Shown in pieces: positions 18,368 through 26,892 of a DNA stretch of 64,000 bases. The stretch comes from Haloarcula pellucida (lineage in GTDB: Archaea; Halobacteriota; Halobacteria; Halobacteriales; Haloarculaceae), in assembly GCF_014647235.1 (NCBI RefSeq), contig NZ_BMOU01000001.1:724262-788261 (forward strand), given 5' to 3'. How positions within the stretch are numbered: position 1 is the stretch's first letter; each line of letters opens with the position of its first letter. The notes beneath the pieces were generated by a model. It ran no database searches. It saw nothing but the letters and a program-made list of their open reading frames with translations, and had not been told where the DNA came from. The position numbers and the translations under genes were made by a program.

Positions 18368-18397
18368 TACCGTCGACAGGTGACTCAGGAGCGCAAG

Positions 18398-19402
18398 ATG
18401 CGAGTCGAACGACTGACACTCCCAGAGTGGGGGGACGCACTTCCGTCGAGCGGGTACGAGGTCTTCCATCTCCCAGCGGCGCTGTCGGCTATCGAGACAC
18501 ACGCCGACGGAACCCTCATCCTCTTCGGCGGGTTCAAAGGGCAGGAGCCCGTCGGCCTGCTTCCTATCGTCGAGACGCGTCGGACCGTCGGCCGGACGCT
18601 CATGTCCCCGCCGCCCGGCATGAACATCCCGCGACTGGGCCCCATCGTGATGCCGACCAGCCCGAAACAGCGCAAGCGCGAGCGGGTCAACAAACAGTTC
18701 GTCGAGGCGGTTCTCGACGACCTCGGCGCGACGAGCGCACTGTCGCTCGTTCGCCTGCTGACACCCCGGCAGTACGGCGACCCTCGCCCCTTCCAGTGGG
18801 CCGACTTCGACCTGTCGACGCAGTTCACGTACGTCGTCGACCTCGCCGATACGGACCCCGACAGCGTCCTCGAATCGTTCAGCAAGAGCCTCCGTCGGGA
18901 CATCCGGCGAGGGCGAGAGAGCGACGTCACCGTCTCGGTCGAGGGCCTCGGCGCCACGAGAGAGGTGTTCGAGACGACCCGGAAGCGGTACGTCGACCAG
19001 AACCGCGGCTTCCCCCTCACGTGGGCCTACGTCCGTGACCTCGTCACCGGCCTCGACGACCGGGCGCGGGCCTACGTCGCCCGGGACGACGAGGGTTCCT
19101 TCATCTCCGGCGTGACGGTCCTGTACGGGCCCGACGCGGCGTACTTCTGGCAGGGGGGTGCGCGGGCCGACCACGACGGCATCAGCGTCAACAGCCTCGT
19201 CCACTGGCGGGTCATCGAGGACGTCCTCACCGACCCGGCCTTCGAGGACGTCACGGCGTATGACCTGATGGGGGCGAACACGAGACGGCTCTGTGACTAC
19301 AAGGGCAAGTTCGCCGGCGAACTGGTCCCGTACTACGCTATCGAGACGGACAGTGCGGCGATGAACATCGCGAAGTCGGCCTTCACGGCGGTGACACGGT
19401 GA
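18398..19402 (+). CDS. FemAB/GNAT-like acyltransferase
   Basis: A 334-residue protein with the double-GNAT layout of FemAB-like proteins. VESFSKSLRRDIRRGRE near residue 162 and the region DRARAYVARDDEGSFISGVTV near 218 match this class. They are followed by AYFWQGGARADHDGISVNSLVHWRVIE and YDLMGANTRRLCDYKGKFAGEL. Such proteins transfer amino-acyl or acyl groups to cell-envelope precursors. It may decorate an amino sugar of the glycan. The ATG at 18398 has AGGAG seven bases upstream; a GTG at 18380 is the alternative. It overlaps the next gene by four bases. Confidence 0.78.
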   Translation: MRVERLTLPEWGDALPSSGYEVFHLPAALSAIETHADGTLILFGGFKGQEPVGLLPIVETRRTVGRTLMSPPPGMNIPRLGPIVMPTSPKQRKRERVNKQFVEAVLDDLGATSALSLVRLLTPRQYGDPRPFQWADFDLSTQFTYVVDLADTDPDSVLESFSKSLRRDIRRGRESDVTVSVEGLGATREVFETTRKRYVDQNRGFPLTWAYVRDLVTGLDDRARAYVARDDEGSFISGVTVLYGPDAAYFWQGGARADHDGISVNSLVHWRVIEDVLTDPAFEDVTAYDLMGANTRRLCDYKGKFAGELVPYYAIETDSAAMNIAKSAFTAVTR

Positions 19403-20349
19403 CCGAGATTCGGGTGCTCAACCTCGTCACGAACGAGGACGCCCAGTTCTTCCGGGCACAGGTCCAGGAGCTAGAGCGACGGGGGATCGACCTGACGACG
19501 CTCTCGGTCCCCGGCCGGAATCGCTCGGAGTCTATCGACGCCAACGAGGACGGGAAACGCTCCGTCCTCGACTACGCGAAGTTCTATCCCTCGGTACTCG
19601 CACACTCGCTGGACGACTACGACCTCATCCACGCCAACTACGGCCTCACCGCGCCGATGGCCGTCGCCCAACCGAAGCTCCCGGTCGTCCTCTCGCTGTG
19701 GGGGTCTGACCTCATGGGCAAGTACGGCCCGGTCACCCAGCGGTTCGCTCGCTTCTGTGACGAGGTCATCGTCATGTCCGAGGGGATGGCAGAGATATAC
19801 GAGGGGGAGTGTCTGGTCATCCCACACGGCGTCGACCTCTCCGTCTTCCGATCCATGGACCAGTCGACTGCACGGGAGGAACTCGGCTGGCCGCAGGACG
19901 AACGCATCGTCCTCTTTCCGTACCCACCAAAGCGGGACGTGAAGAACTACCCGCGCGCCGAACGCATCGTCGACGGCGCCCGGGACCGCATCGGCGTCGA
20001 CGTGTCGCTCCGGACGGCGACCGGTGTCCCGCACCACCGGATGCCCTACTACCTCAACGCTGCCGACGCGATGATCATGACCTCGCGCCGTGAGGGGTCG
20101 CCGAACACGGTCAAGGAAGCGATGGCCTGCAACCTTCCCGTCGTCTCGACGGACGTCGGCGACGTCCGCACCCGCCTCGACCCGGTCGAGCCGAGTGCGG
20201 TCAGCGACGACGACGCGGCGTTGACCGCCGCGCTCGCGGAGATCCTCGACCGGCGCGAGCGCTCGAACGGCCGCGAGTACGCCGACGCTATCGCGTTGGA
20301 ACGGATGGGCGAGCGCATCGTCGCCGTCTACGAAGACGTGACAGAATAA
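19399..20349 (+). CDS. family 4-type glycosyltransferase
   Basis: A 316-residue GT-B enzyme starting with GTG at 19399, inside the end of the previous gene. The N-terminal domain has NLVTNEDAQFFRAQVQELE and VLSLWGSDLMGKYGPVTQRFARF, the place where GT4 acceptor-side motifs occur. The C-terminal donor-binding domain shows REGSPNTVKEAMACNLPVVSTDVGD near residue 232, with the conserved EAMAC glutamate. It would add one sugar to the lipid-linked chain. No membrane segment is visible, so it probably works as a soluble or peripheral enzyme. Confidence 0.87.
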   Translation: MTEIRVLNLVTNEDAQFFRAQVQELERRGIDLTTLSVPGRNRSESIDANEDGKRSVLDYAKFYPSVLAHSLDDYDLIHANYGLTAPMAVAQPKLPVVLSLWGSDLMGKYGPVTQRFARFCDEVIVMSEGMAEIYEGECLVIPHGVDLSVFRSMDQSTAREELGWPQDERIVLFPYPPKRDVKNYPRAERIVDGARDRIGVDVSLRTATGVPHHRMPYYLNAADAMIMTSRREGSPNTVKEAMACNLPVVSTDVGDVRTRLDPVEPSAVSDDDAALTAALAEILDRRERSNGREYADAIALERMGERIVAVYEDVTE

Positions 20350-20386
20350 TGAACAGAAATACGACCATACCGCCCACAGAGAGACC

Positions 20387-20394
20387 ATAACAAT
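20387..20394 (+). promoter_or_regulatory. ATAACAAT promoter-like element (membrane protein-flippase unit)
   Basis: Exact ATAACAAT, 36 bases before the ATG at 20431, in the only sizeable gap between 19.4 and 23.7 kb. Confidence 0.5.
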
Positions 20395-20430
20395 GGCAAA
20401 ACACTCCGGAGCAGGTTCCAGATAGCCGTC

Positions 20431-22260
20431 ATGTCCTCGAAACGACGCCGTCACGTCGCCGCTCTCCTCGTCGGGTATATCGCCTTCACCGTCGGCGTCT
20501 CCGTGGCCGCGGGCGCCGTACCGACCGGCTACGAGATATCCATCTACAGCGCGACGCCCACGACGTTCTGGGTCGGTGTCGTCGTCGCCTTCGTCACCGC
20601 CGTCCTCGTCAGTCTGAACGCACCAGTCGCGACGGCGCGCCACCGGCTCGCGCTCCTCCTCGGGACGCTCGTCGGCCTCTCCGCGGCGATGCTACCGATG
20701 ATTCGCGACTACTACTACTACGGCGTCGGGGACGCCCTCAGCTACCTCGGCTGGACCCGGATGATCGCCGAGGGGTCGCTGAACCCCGTGAACTTCCTCT
20801 ATCCGGGCATCCACAGCACGGCCGTCACGCTGACGAGCGTCTCCGGACTGCCGCCGCGCCGGTCGCTCCAGTTGGTGGTCCTCTTTTTCGTCGGCCTGTA
20901 CGTCCTCTTCACCGCGCTGTGCGTCGCCCGCATCGCGGCCCGCTCGAACGCCGTCGCCGTCGGGACGTTCTTCGCACTGCTCTTTCTCCCCATCAACAAC
21001 ATCCACACCTACATCTTCCCGTACCCGACGAGCGAGGCCATCTTCTTCACGCCCTTCGCCCTGTACGTCCTCCTCCGCTACCTCGGTGATAGGGAGTCGC
21101 TGCTGACCGTCCGCGGGGTACGCGTCGTGACCCCGTTGGGAGTGATTCTGACGCTCGTCGGCATCGCGGCCATCCTCGTCCACCCACAAGCCGGGTCGAA
21201 CGTCCTGTTCGCCATCGTCGCCGGGTTAGGCCTCCAGGTACTCGCACAGCTATACGGCCACTTCCGGTTCGAGGAGCGCATCACCGGCCATCGCTCGCTG
21301 GCGCCGCAAGCCGTCGTCGTCGGTCTGTTCTTCGCGCTGTGGACGCCTCGGTTCGAGCGTGCGACGGGGACGATGGGAACCGTCGTCAACGGCCTGCTGT
21401 ACGGGGCGAACCCAGCCGACGAGATCTCCCAGTCCAGTAGTTCCCTCTCGGCCATCGGAAGCAGCATCGGCGTCCTGTTCGCCAAAGTGTTCCTCGTCAG
21501 CACTGTCCTCTCGATAGTCGCCGGCCTCGTGATGCTCGCGGCGATGTCGGACCGACTGGACGACCAATATCCCGACCGCAACGTGCTGTTGCGCTACCTC
21601 ACCTTCGGGTTCGTACCGGTGTTCACCCTCTTTGGCATCTTCTTCATCACGAGCGTCACCCGTCAACCGTTCCGCTATCTCGGATTCATGATGGTGTTCG
21701 TCACCATCCTCGCCGCGGTAGCCGTCGCCGACGGTATCCCGTTCGGACTGGACTTCTCGACGGAGAACTGGCGGGCCGCCGTCGCCGTCGTCGTCGTCCT
21801 CATGGTGGTGCCACAGGCGATGACTCTCCACCAGTCCCCGCACATGTACAAGGACTCGGACCACGTCCCGGAGACGTACTACGAGGGGCACGTCACTACC
21901 TTCGAGAACCGCGACCCGTCGGTGTGGTTCGCGGGGCCGCGCGGCGGCCCGCGCCGGTTCGTCGACGCCTACTACGGGACGACCTACTCCGACTACACGC
22001 CGACCGGCGAGCACTTCCCCGGGAAAGAGGAGAAGATACCCTTCGCGGTGTTCGGCAACAACGAGTCGACGCACTACTCCCACTGCCGGTACGTGCCGCT
22101 GACCACCAGGGACTACAAGAAGGAGATCGGGCTGTACGAGGGCTTCCGATACTCCGCCGAGGCGTTCCGGTCGTTCCGGCAGAACCCCGACGTCTACCGA
22201 GTCCAGTCGAACGGCGACTACCGACTCTACTTCGTCCGGGGTGAGGACTGTCTCCGATGA
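20431..22260 (+). CDS. polytopic membrane protein, possible GT-C transferase or polymerase
   Basis: A 609-residue protein with about 11-12 transmembrane helices through residue 480 and a soluble C-terminal region of about 130 residues. After the third helix an exported loop reads DYYYYGVGDALSYLGWTRMI. Acidic residues in this first large loop are typical of GT-C glycosyltransferases, which use lipid-linked sugars. No family could be named. Size, topology and place next to a flippase also fit a Wzy-type polymerase. The C-terminal domain carries Tyr/Asp-rich segments (VDAYYGTTYSDYTPTGEHF). It overlaps the flippase gene by four bases. Confidence 0.7.
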   Translation: MSSKRRRHVAALLVGYIAFTVGVSVAAGAVPTGYEISIYSATPTTFWVGVVVAFVTAVLVSLNAPVATARHRLALLLGTLVGLSAAMLPMIRDYYYYGVGDALSYLGWTRMIAEGSLNPVNFLYPGIHSTAVTLTSVSGLPPRRSLQLVVLFFVGLYVLFTALCVARIAARSNAVAVGTFFALLFLPINNIHTYIFPYPTSEAIFFTPFALYVLLRYLGDRESLLTVRGVRVVTPLGVILTLVGIAAILVHPQAGSNVLFAIVAGLGLQVLAQLYGHFRFEERITGHRSLAPQAVVVGLFFALWTPRFERATGTMGTVVNGLLYGANPADEISQSSSSLSAIGSSIGVLFAKVFLVSTVLSIVAGLVMLAAMSDRLDDQYPDRNVLLRYLTFGFVPVFTLFGIFFITSVTRQPFRYLGFMMVFVTILAAVAVADGIPFGLDFSTENWRAAVAVVVVLMVVPQAMTLHQSPHMYKDSDHVPETYYEGHVTTFENRDPSVWFAGPRGGPRRFVDAYYGTTYSDYTPTGEHFPGKEEKIPFAVFGNNESTHYSHCRYVPLTTRDYKKEIGLYEGFRYSAEAFRSFRQNPDVYRVQSNGDYRLYFVRGEDCLR

Positions 22261-23726
22261 CGCTCCGGGAGCGCATCGCCAAGGGGTTCAAAGCGACGCT
22301 GCTCTCTCGGGTCGTCCACGCCGTCGCCAACGGGGCGCTCCTCCTCGTCTTCACGCGGTACCTGCTCGACCCCGAGCAGTACGGACTGCTGTACTTCGCC
22401 GTCTCGGTGGTCGGCGTGGCCGAACTGTTCGGCACGCTGGGCCTCACGAAGGCGACGGCCCGCTACGTCAACGAGTACCTAGAGAAAGACGACACGCAGG
22501 TCCGCCACATCATGCGGTGGTCGTTCTACGGCGTCCTCGCGATGGCCTTCGGCGTCTCCGCGGCCATCTCCCTCGCCAGTGGCCCCCTCGCGTCCCTGCT
22601 CGGTCGACCCGAGGTAGCGCCCGTCCTGACCGTCGGCGGCCTCTACGTCGCCGGTCGGTCGTTCATCAGCTACGAGCGGTCCGTGTTTCAGGCCTTTAAC
22701 GCCGTCACGTACAGCGCCGTCCTCACCGCGACCAACAGCGTCGTCCGACTATGTGCGGCGGTGGCGCTAGTCGTCCTCGGCTACGGCGTCGTCGGCGCGA
22801 TGGCGGGCTACGTCCTCGGGTTCGGCCTGACGGCCGCGTTGGGCCTCGTTCTCTTGTACGTGCGCTTTTACCGTCATCTGCCGAGGACCGGCGCCGCCGA
22901 GACCGGCCTCCGGCGTCGACTGCTCCGGTACAGCGTCCCGACGGCGGCCACCCGAGCGAGCGTCGTCCTCGACAGCAAGATAGACACCGTCCTCGTGGGG
23001 ATGTTGGCGACGCCGGTGGCCGTGGCGTTCTACACGCTCGCCCGACAGGTCGCCGACCTCTGTATCGTCCCCGCACAGTCGCTGGGGTACGCCGTCACGC
23101 CGACGCTGGGCGAGCAGTCCGCCGCAGAGAACCGCGACCGGGCGGCGAACATCTACGAGCAGTCGCTGCGGAACATCCTCCTGCTGTACGTCCCGGGCGC
23201 CGCCGGTCTCTTCGTCGTCGCCGAACCGATGGTCCGCTTCGTCGTCGGGCCGGACTACCTCGGTGCGGTCCCGCTGATTCAACTGTACGGCGTCTTCGTC
23301 ATCATGCGCGCGATAGAGAAAATTACCGCGAACACGCTCGACTACCTCGGCCTCGCCCGCGTGCGGGCCGTGGCTCGCGGGACCAGCGCCGTCGGTAACG
23401 TCGCCCTGAACCTCGCGCTCATCCCGTCGCTGGGGGCGCTGGGGGCAGGTATCGCGACGGTTATCACGTACTCGGGCTACGGGATGGTCAACATCTACTA
23501 CCTCCATCAGGAACTCCCGTTCGACGCGGTGGCCGTCGTGAACCACCTCGCCCGCGTCACCGCCATCGCCGTCGTGATGGGCGGCGTCGTCTACACCGTG
23601 ATGCCGTATGTCACGGGACTGTTCACGCTCGTCGGCGCTATCGTCCTCGGCGGGACCATCTGGACCGCGCTCTCGGTCGCCAGCGGTCTGCTCGAACCGC
23701 GCGCCGTCCTGTCGTTCATGAGCTAA
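22257..23726 (+). CDS. oligosaccharide flippase (MATE/Wzx-like)
   Basis: A 489-residue membrane protein of the polysaccharide transporter class with about 14 helices. The N-terminal RIAKGFKATLLSRVVHAVANG and LLDPEQYGLLYFAVSVVGVAELF are standard for archaeal Wzx/AglR-like proteins. DSKIDTVLVGMLATPVAVAFYTLARQ near residue 240 is the second-half counterpart. It should move the completed lipid-linked oligosaccharide to the outer face of the membrane. It is translationally coupled to the membrane protein gene before it, which supports a joint role in export and transfer. Confidence 0.9.
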   Translation: MTLRERIAKGFKATLLSRVVHAVANGALLLVFTRYLLDPEQYGLLYFAVSVVGVAELFGTLGLTKATARYVNEYLEKDDTQVRHIMRWSFYGVLAMAFGVSAAISLASGPLASLLGRPEVAPVLTVGGLYVAGRSFISYERSVFQAFNAVTYSAVLTATNSVVRLCAAVALVVLGYGVVGAMAGYVLGFGLTAALGLVLLYVRFYRHLPRTGAAETGLRRRLLRYSVPTAATRASVVLDSKIDTVLVGMLATPVAVAFYTLARQVADLCIVPAQSLGYAVTPTLGEQSAAENRDRAANIYEQSLRNILLLYVPGAAGLFVVAEPMVRFVVGPDYLGAVPLIQLYGVFVIMRAIEKITANTLDYLGLARVRAVARGTSAVGNVALNLALIPSLGALGAGIATVITYSGYGMVNIYYLHQELPFDAVAVVNHLARVTAIAVVMGGVVYTVMPYVTGLFTLVGAIVLGGTIWTALSVASGLLEPRAVLSFMS

Positions 23727-23735
23727 CAGGCACTC

Positions 23736-23743
23736 TATAACTA
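23736..23743 (+). promoter_or_regulatory. ATAACTAC variant promoter-like element (formyltransferase gene)
   Basis: Two-base variant at the position expected for a leaderless transcript, 26 bases before the ATG at 23770. Confidence 0.35.
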
Positions 23744-23769
23744 CGACTGCTGTTGGGCTAGGACGGGCC

Positions 23770-24624
23770 ATGCCTTCGGTCGCGTTCATGGGGAGCCACC
23801 CACTCGGCGAACGATGTCTCGAACGACTCACCGGCGACGACGACTTCGACGTGAAACTCGTCGTCACCTACGGCCCCGACGAGGACACGTGGTGGGACGG
23901 GTGCCTGTACGACCGGGCCGAGCGCCTCGGACACACAGTGGTCACGCGCGCGGACGAGCGTGACGTCCTCGACTACGACGTCGACTACCTCGTGAGCGTC
24001 TACTACCCGAACATCCTCGGCGAGGACCTGCTCGACCACCCGAACGTCGCGCCGCTGAACCTCCATCAGGCGGAACTGCCCCGCTACCGCGGGAGCAACG
24101 TCTTCAGCCACGCCATCATGAACGCCCGCGAGGACGACCACTGGAAGTACGGGACGACGTTCCACGTCATGGCGCCGGCGGTCGACGCCGGCGACGTCCT
24201 CGCTCGGGACTTCGTCCCCATCCGCGAGACGGACACCGCCCGCACGCTGTACGACCGCGTCACCGAGGCCTCCGTCGCGATGTTCCGTGAACACCTGCCG
24301 ACGCTCAAAGACGGCGACGTTCGCCGGCTAGCGACGCCGCAGGCGGCCTACGACGGCGAGCGGTACTTCTACACCAAGGAGAGTCTGGACGGCGAGAAAC
24401 TGATCCCGCCCGAACGGCTGGCCGACGACGACGAGGCGACTCAGTTAGCGGTGTACGACAAGATTCGCGCCCTCGACTTCCCGCCGTTCCAGCCGGCGTA
24501 TACCGAACTGGGCGGGCACCGCGTCCAGTTGACGGCCGCCTCGTACACGGACATCTTCGACGACGCAGCCGTCCCGGAGTTCGACGTCGAGCGAACCGCG
24601 GAGCAACCGCTGGCGCAAGACTGA
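23770..24624 (+). CDS. formyltransferase, probably acting on an amino sugar
   Basis: A 284-residue protein with the N10-formyltetrahydrofolate-dependent formyltransferase fold. The catalytic region reads APLNLHQAELPRYRGSN near residue 95, with the Asn and His of the active site; DAGDVLARDFV near 140 supplies the Asp. In genuine Met-tRNA formyltransferase the loop is usually HxSLLPxxRG; archaea do not use formyl-Met, so a sugar N-formyltransferase is the likely role. It would formylate an amino group made by a DegT aminotransferase. The C-terminal domain (about 200-275) is short. It stands alone after the flippase gene with its own promoter-like element. Confidence 0.8.
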   Translation: MPSVAFMGSHPLGERCLERLTGDDDFDVKLVVTYGPDEDTWWDGCLYDRAERLGHTVVTRADERDVLDYDVDYLVSVYYPNILGEDLLDHPNVAPLNLHQAELPRYRGSNVFSHAIMNAREDDHWKYGTTFHVMAPAVDAGDVLARDFVPIRETDTARTLYDRVTEASVAMFREHLPTLKDGDVRRLATPQAAYDGERYFYTKESLDGEKLIPPERLADDDEATQLAVYDKIRALDFPPFQPAYTELGGHRVQLTAASYTDIFDDAAVPEFDVERTAEQPLAQD

Positions 24625-24754
24625 CAGAAGGGAGCTGCCGCATCCCTCGTCCCCGGGTCTACGGCCGATCCGGACCGTTAGATAGCGTGTGTGGTTTCGA
24701 GTTCCAAGTCAGCGACATAGCCGTTAGCATCGAGATAATCGTCGAAACAGCACT

Positions 24755-24762
24755 ATAACAAA
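24755..24762 (+). promoter_or_regulatory. ATAACAAA promoter-like element (malectin-like gene)
   Basis: Exact ATAACAAA, 53 bases before the ATG at 24816. Confidence 0.5.
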
Positions 24763-24815
24763 CGGGTGATGGACTGGACTGGTTGTCGTTACACAGGACG
24801 TGTAGCGTACAACTC

Positions 24816-25751
24816 ATGACAGAAAAGCGAAAGACGTCTCGCCGTGCAGTCCTCAAGGGGACCGTCGCCGGGGCAATTGGTGTTACTGGTCTTACTGGGA
24901 CTGCTGCGGCAACACAAAGTAATGGGAAAGGGACCTGTTCGAATCCCGATGGGAGCCAACTCGTAGCGAAATACGAAGCAATGGATACCGACGACGACGG
25001 GAAGAACGAACTCGTCTTCGAGAAGACTGATACGGATCTGGACCCGGCGTCGAATTTCTCGTTCCCCACGATTACGCTCGACGAGGACGACGAGATAGAG
25101 TCACTCGAGTGGGACTCCTATCCGTACACGATAACGGATATCGTGGTGAAAGCCGGCCCAGACTGCGAGCACACGTCGGTCGGCCAGAAGATGAGCGGTT
25201 CGGTCACCCCGTCGAATGGAAAGGCTATCGGTAATATTCGGTTCTGTGCGACCGCGCCAGTAATTCGTCCGCTGTATCAGGCGAACGCGGGCGGCGGCTT
25301 CACTGCCTCGAACGGAGACCAGTGGGACCCGCTGACGGACTATCTGGTCGCAGGGGGTAATAACACGTCTTCGCACGGCCAGCCGAGTTCGATAGATAGC
25401 TCGGTCCCCAGCGGGACGCCCAGTCAGATATGGGAGACAGAACGCTGGGACCCGGGCTCTGGGGACGAGATGCAATACGAGTTCCCGGTGCCAGAGGGAG
25501 AGCAGGCCGAAGTTCGCCTGTACTTTTACGACGGCTATGGCGGAACGAGTTTCGTCGGCGACCGGGTGTTCGACATCAGCGTCGAGGACCAGACCGTCGA
25601 AAACTTCGACATTATCGAAGCGTACGGTGACCAAACCGGCGCGATGAAGTCCTTCACGGTCACCAGTGACGGGACCATCGACGTCGACTTCACACACGTC
25701 GTCGAGAATCCGCAGATCAACGCCATCGAAATCCTTCCGCTAGAATCGTAG
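24816..25751 (+). CDS. Tat-exported protein with malectin-like carbohydrate-binding domain
   Basis: A 311-residue exported protein. The Tat signal (KTSRRAVLKGTVAGAIG) ends near residue 32 after TAAA. Residues about 35-145 form a domain I do not recognise. Residues about 155-311 resemble malectin: ANAGGGFTASNGDQWDPL at its start, then YEFPVPEGEQAEVRLYFYDGY, RVFDISVEDQTVENFDII and a final VVENPQINAIEILPL. Malectin domains bind di- and oligosaccharides, so this may be a cell-surface lectin that recognises the cluster's own glycan. The ATG at 24816 was chosen because the Tat motif follows directly; an upstream start at 24783 would bury it. Confidence 0.82.
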   Translation: MTEKRKTSRRAVLKGTVAGAIGVTGLTGTAAATQSNGKGTCSNPDGSQLVAKYEAMDTDDDGKNELVFEKTDTDLDPASNFSFPTITLDEDDEIESLEWDSYPYTITDIVVKAGPDCEHTSVGQKMSGSVTPSNGKAIGNIRFCATAPVIRPLYQANAGGGFTASNGDQWDPLTDYLVAGGNNTSSHGQPSSIDSSVPSGTPSQIWETERWDPGSGDEMQYEFPVPEGEQAEVRLYFYDGYGGTSFVGDRVFDISVEDQTVENFDIIEAYGDQTGAMKSFTVTSDGTIDVDFTHVVENPQINAIEILPLES

Positions 25752-25887
25752 GAGTGGCTTCGCGGCCATCTCGTTTCCGTCGGGTGTTCCCTACGACCCA
25801 TCCGACTTCTGCGACGCCTACACCAGTGAATGCCCGAGAATCCGGGCCGACTGTCGACGACCCACTCACGAGATTCCACAGCGCCAC

Positions 25888-26892
25888 TCAGAACTGCTTC
25901 GCGAGTCCGGGCCGGTCGACCGTGACGACTTCGTTCTTCGCGGCCGAGCGCTCGGCGTGTTCCAGCGTCTCGACGGCGCGGGCCCCGACCTCGCCGCTGG
26001 CGGGTGGGTGCTGGCCGCTCTCGCTGGCGTCGACGAACGCCTCTACCTCGGTCTTTAACGGTTCCTCGTCGTCCGTCGTGTGGACGATAGCGCCGTCGTT
26101 TCTCGACTTCAGGCCGTCCTCGGGGTCCGAGAACACCTCGGCGTCGAACAGTTCCAGTTTCGTGTTCTCCAGGTAGTCGATGTACGCCGAGCGGTTCGAC
26201 CCGACGACGACGAGGTCACGCGTCTTATCGAAGACGGGAATCTGCCACGACGAGTTGATGACGCCGGTGACGTTACCGTACCCCAGCGTCAGCGTCGACG
26301 TCTCGACGATGTCCTCGCGGACGAACGAGTCGAACCGCCCGTGCACCGTGTCCGGGCGCGCGTCCAGCAGGTAGTCGTAGACGTCGACGTCGTGGACGGC
26401 GAGCGAGTACAGCACGCCGGTCGTCTGGCGGGGCACACGGAAGGAGAACCGCCGCGTCTGGAGGTACTTGATGCGGCCGAGCTCGCCGCGGTCGACGCGG
26501 CGTTTCAGCGCCCGGAGCGCCGGGTGGTAGCGGAAGATGTGCCCGACGCCCAGCGAGCAGTCGTTGTCCTCGGCCGTCTCGACGAGGTCCCACGCGTCTG
26601 CGGCGTTCAACGCGAGCGGTTTCTCGACGAGGAGGTCGATGCCACGCTCCAGCATGTCCGTCCCGATGGCCCGGTGGGTCGTCGAGGGCGTCGCCACCGT
26701 CGCGGCGTCGACGTCCATCTCCGCGATATCGGTGACGTAGGGCAGGTCGTAGGAGTCCGCGAGCGACTCGACGCGGCGCTCGTCCTGATCGCAGATGACC
26801 ACGTCGTCAAGTCGCCCCTCGTCCAGCAGTTCGCGGGCGACCCGGACGTGGTTTTTCCCCCAGTAGCCCGTGCCGACGACGCCGTACCTCAT
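25888..26892 (-). CDS. Gfo/Idh/MocA-family oxidoreductase
   Basis: A 334-residue oxidoreductase. The Rossmann domain opens MRYGVVGTGYWGKNHVRV, and the VEKPLALNAADAW motif near residue 93 carries the conserved EKP. GHIFRYHPALRALKR near 120 and SLAVHDVDVYDYLL near 165 are the WlbA/WbpB-type catalytic segments. Such enzymes oxidise C3 of UDP-N-acetyl-glucuronic acid or act on related sugars. It overlaps the aminotransferase gene upstream by four bases, the classical pairing for making a 3-amino sugar. A second, separate pair of the same kind lies at 32.3-34.4 kb. Confidence 0.87.
   Translation of the reverse strand: MRYGVVGTGYWGKNHVRVARELLDEGRLDDVVICDQDERRVESLADSYDLPYVTDIAEMDVDAATVATPSTTHRAIGTDMLERGIDLLVEKPLALNAADAWDLVETAEDNDCSLGVGHIFRYHPALRALKRRVDRGELGRIKYLQTRRFSFRVPRQTTGVLYSLAVHDVDVYDYLLDARPDTVHGRFDSFVREDIVETSTLTLGYGNVTGVINSSWQIPVFDKTRDLVVVGSNRSAYIDYLENTKLELFDAEVFSDPEDGLKSRNDGAIVHTTDDEEPLKTEVEAFVDASESGQHPPASGEVGARAVETLEHAERSAAKNEVVTVDRPGLAKQF

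Noticed and set aside
23770-24624. Methionyl-tRNA formyltransferase
   Set aside because: Archaea start translation with unformylated Met, and the gene lies in a glycan cluster; sugar formylation is more likely.
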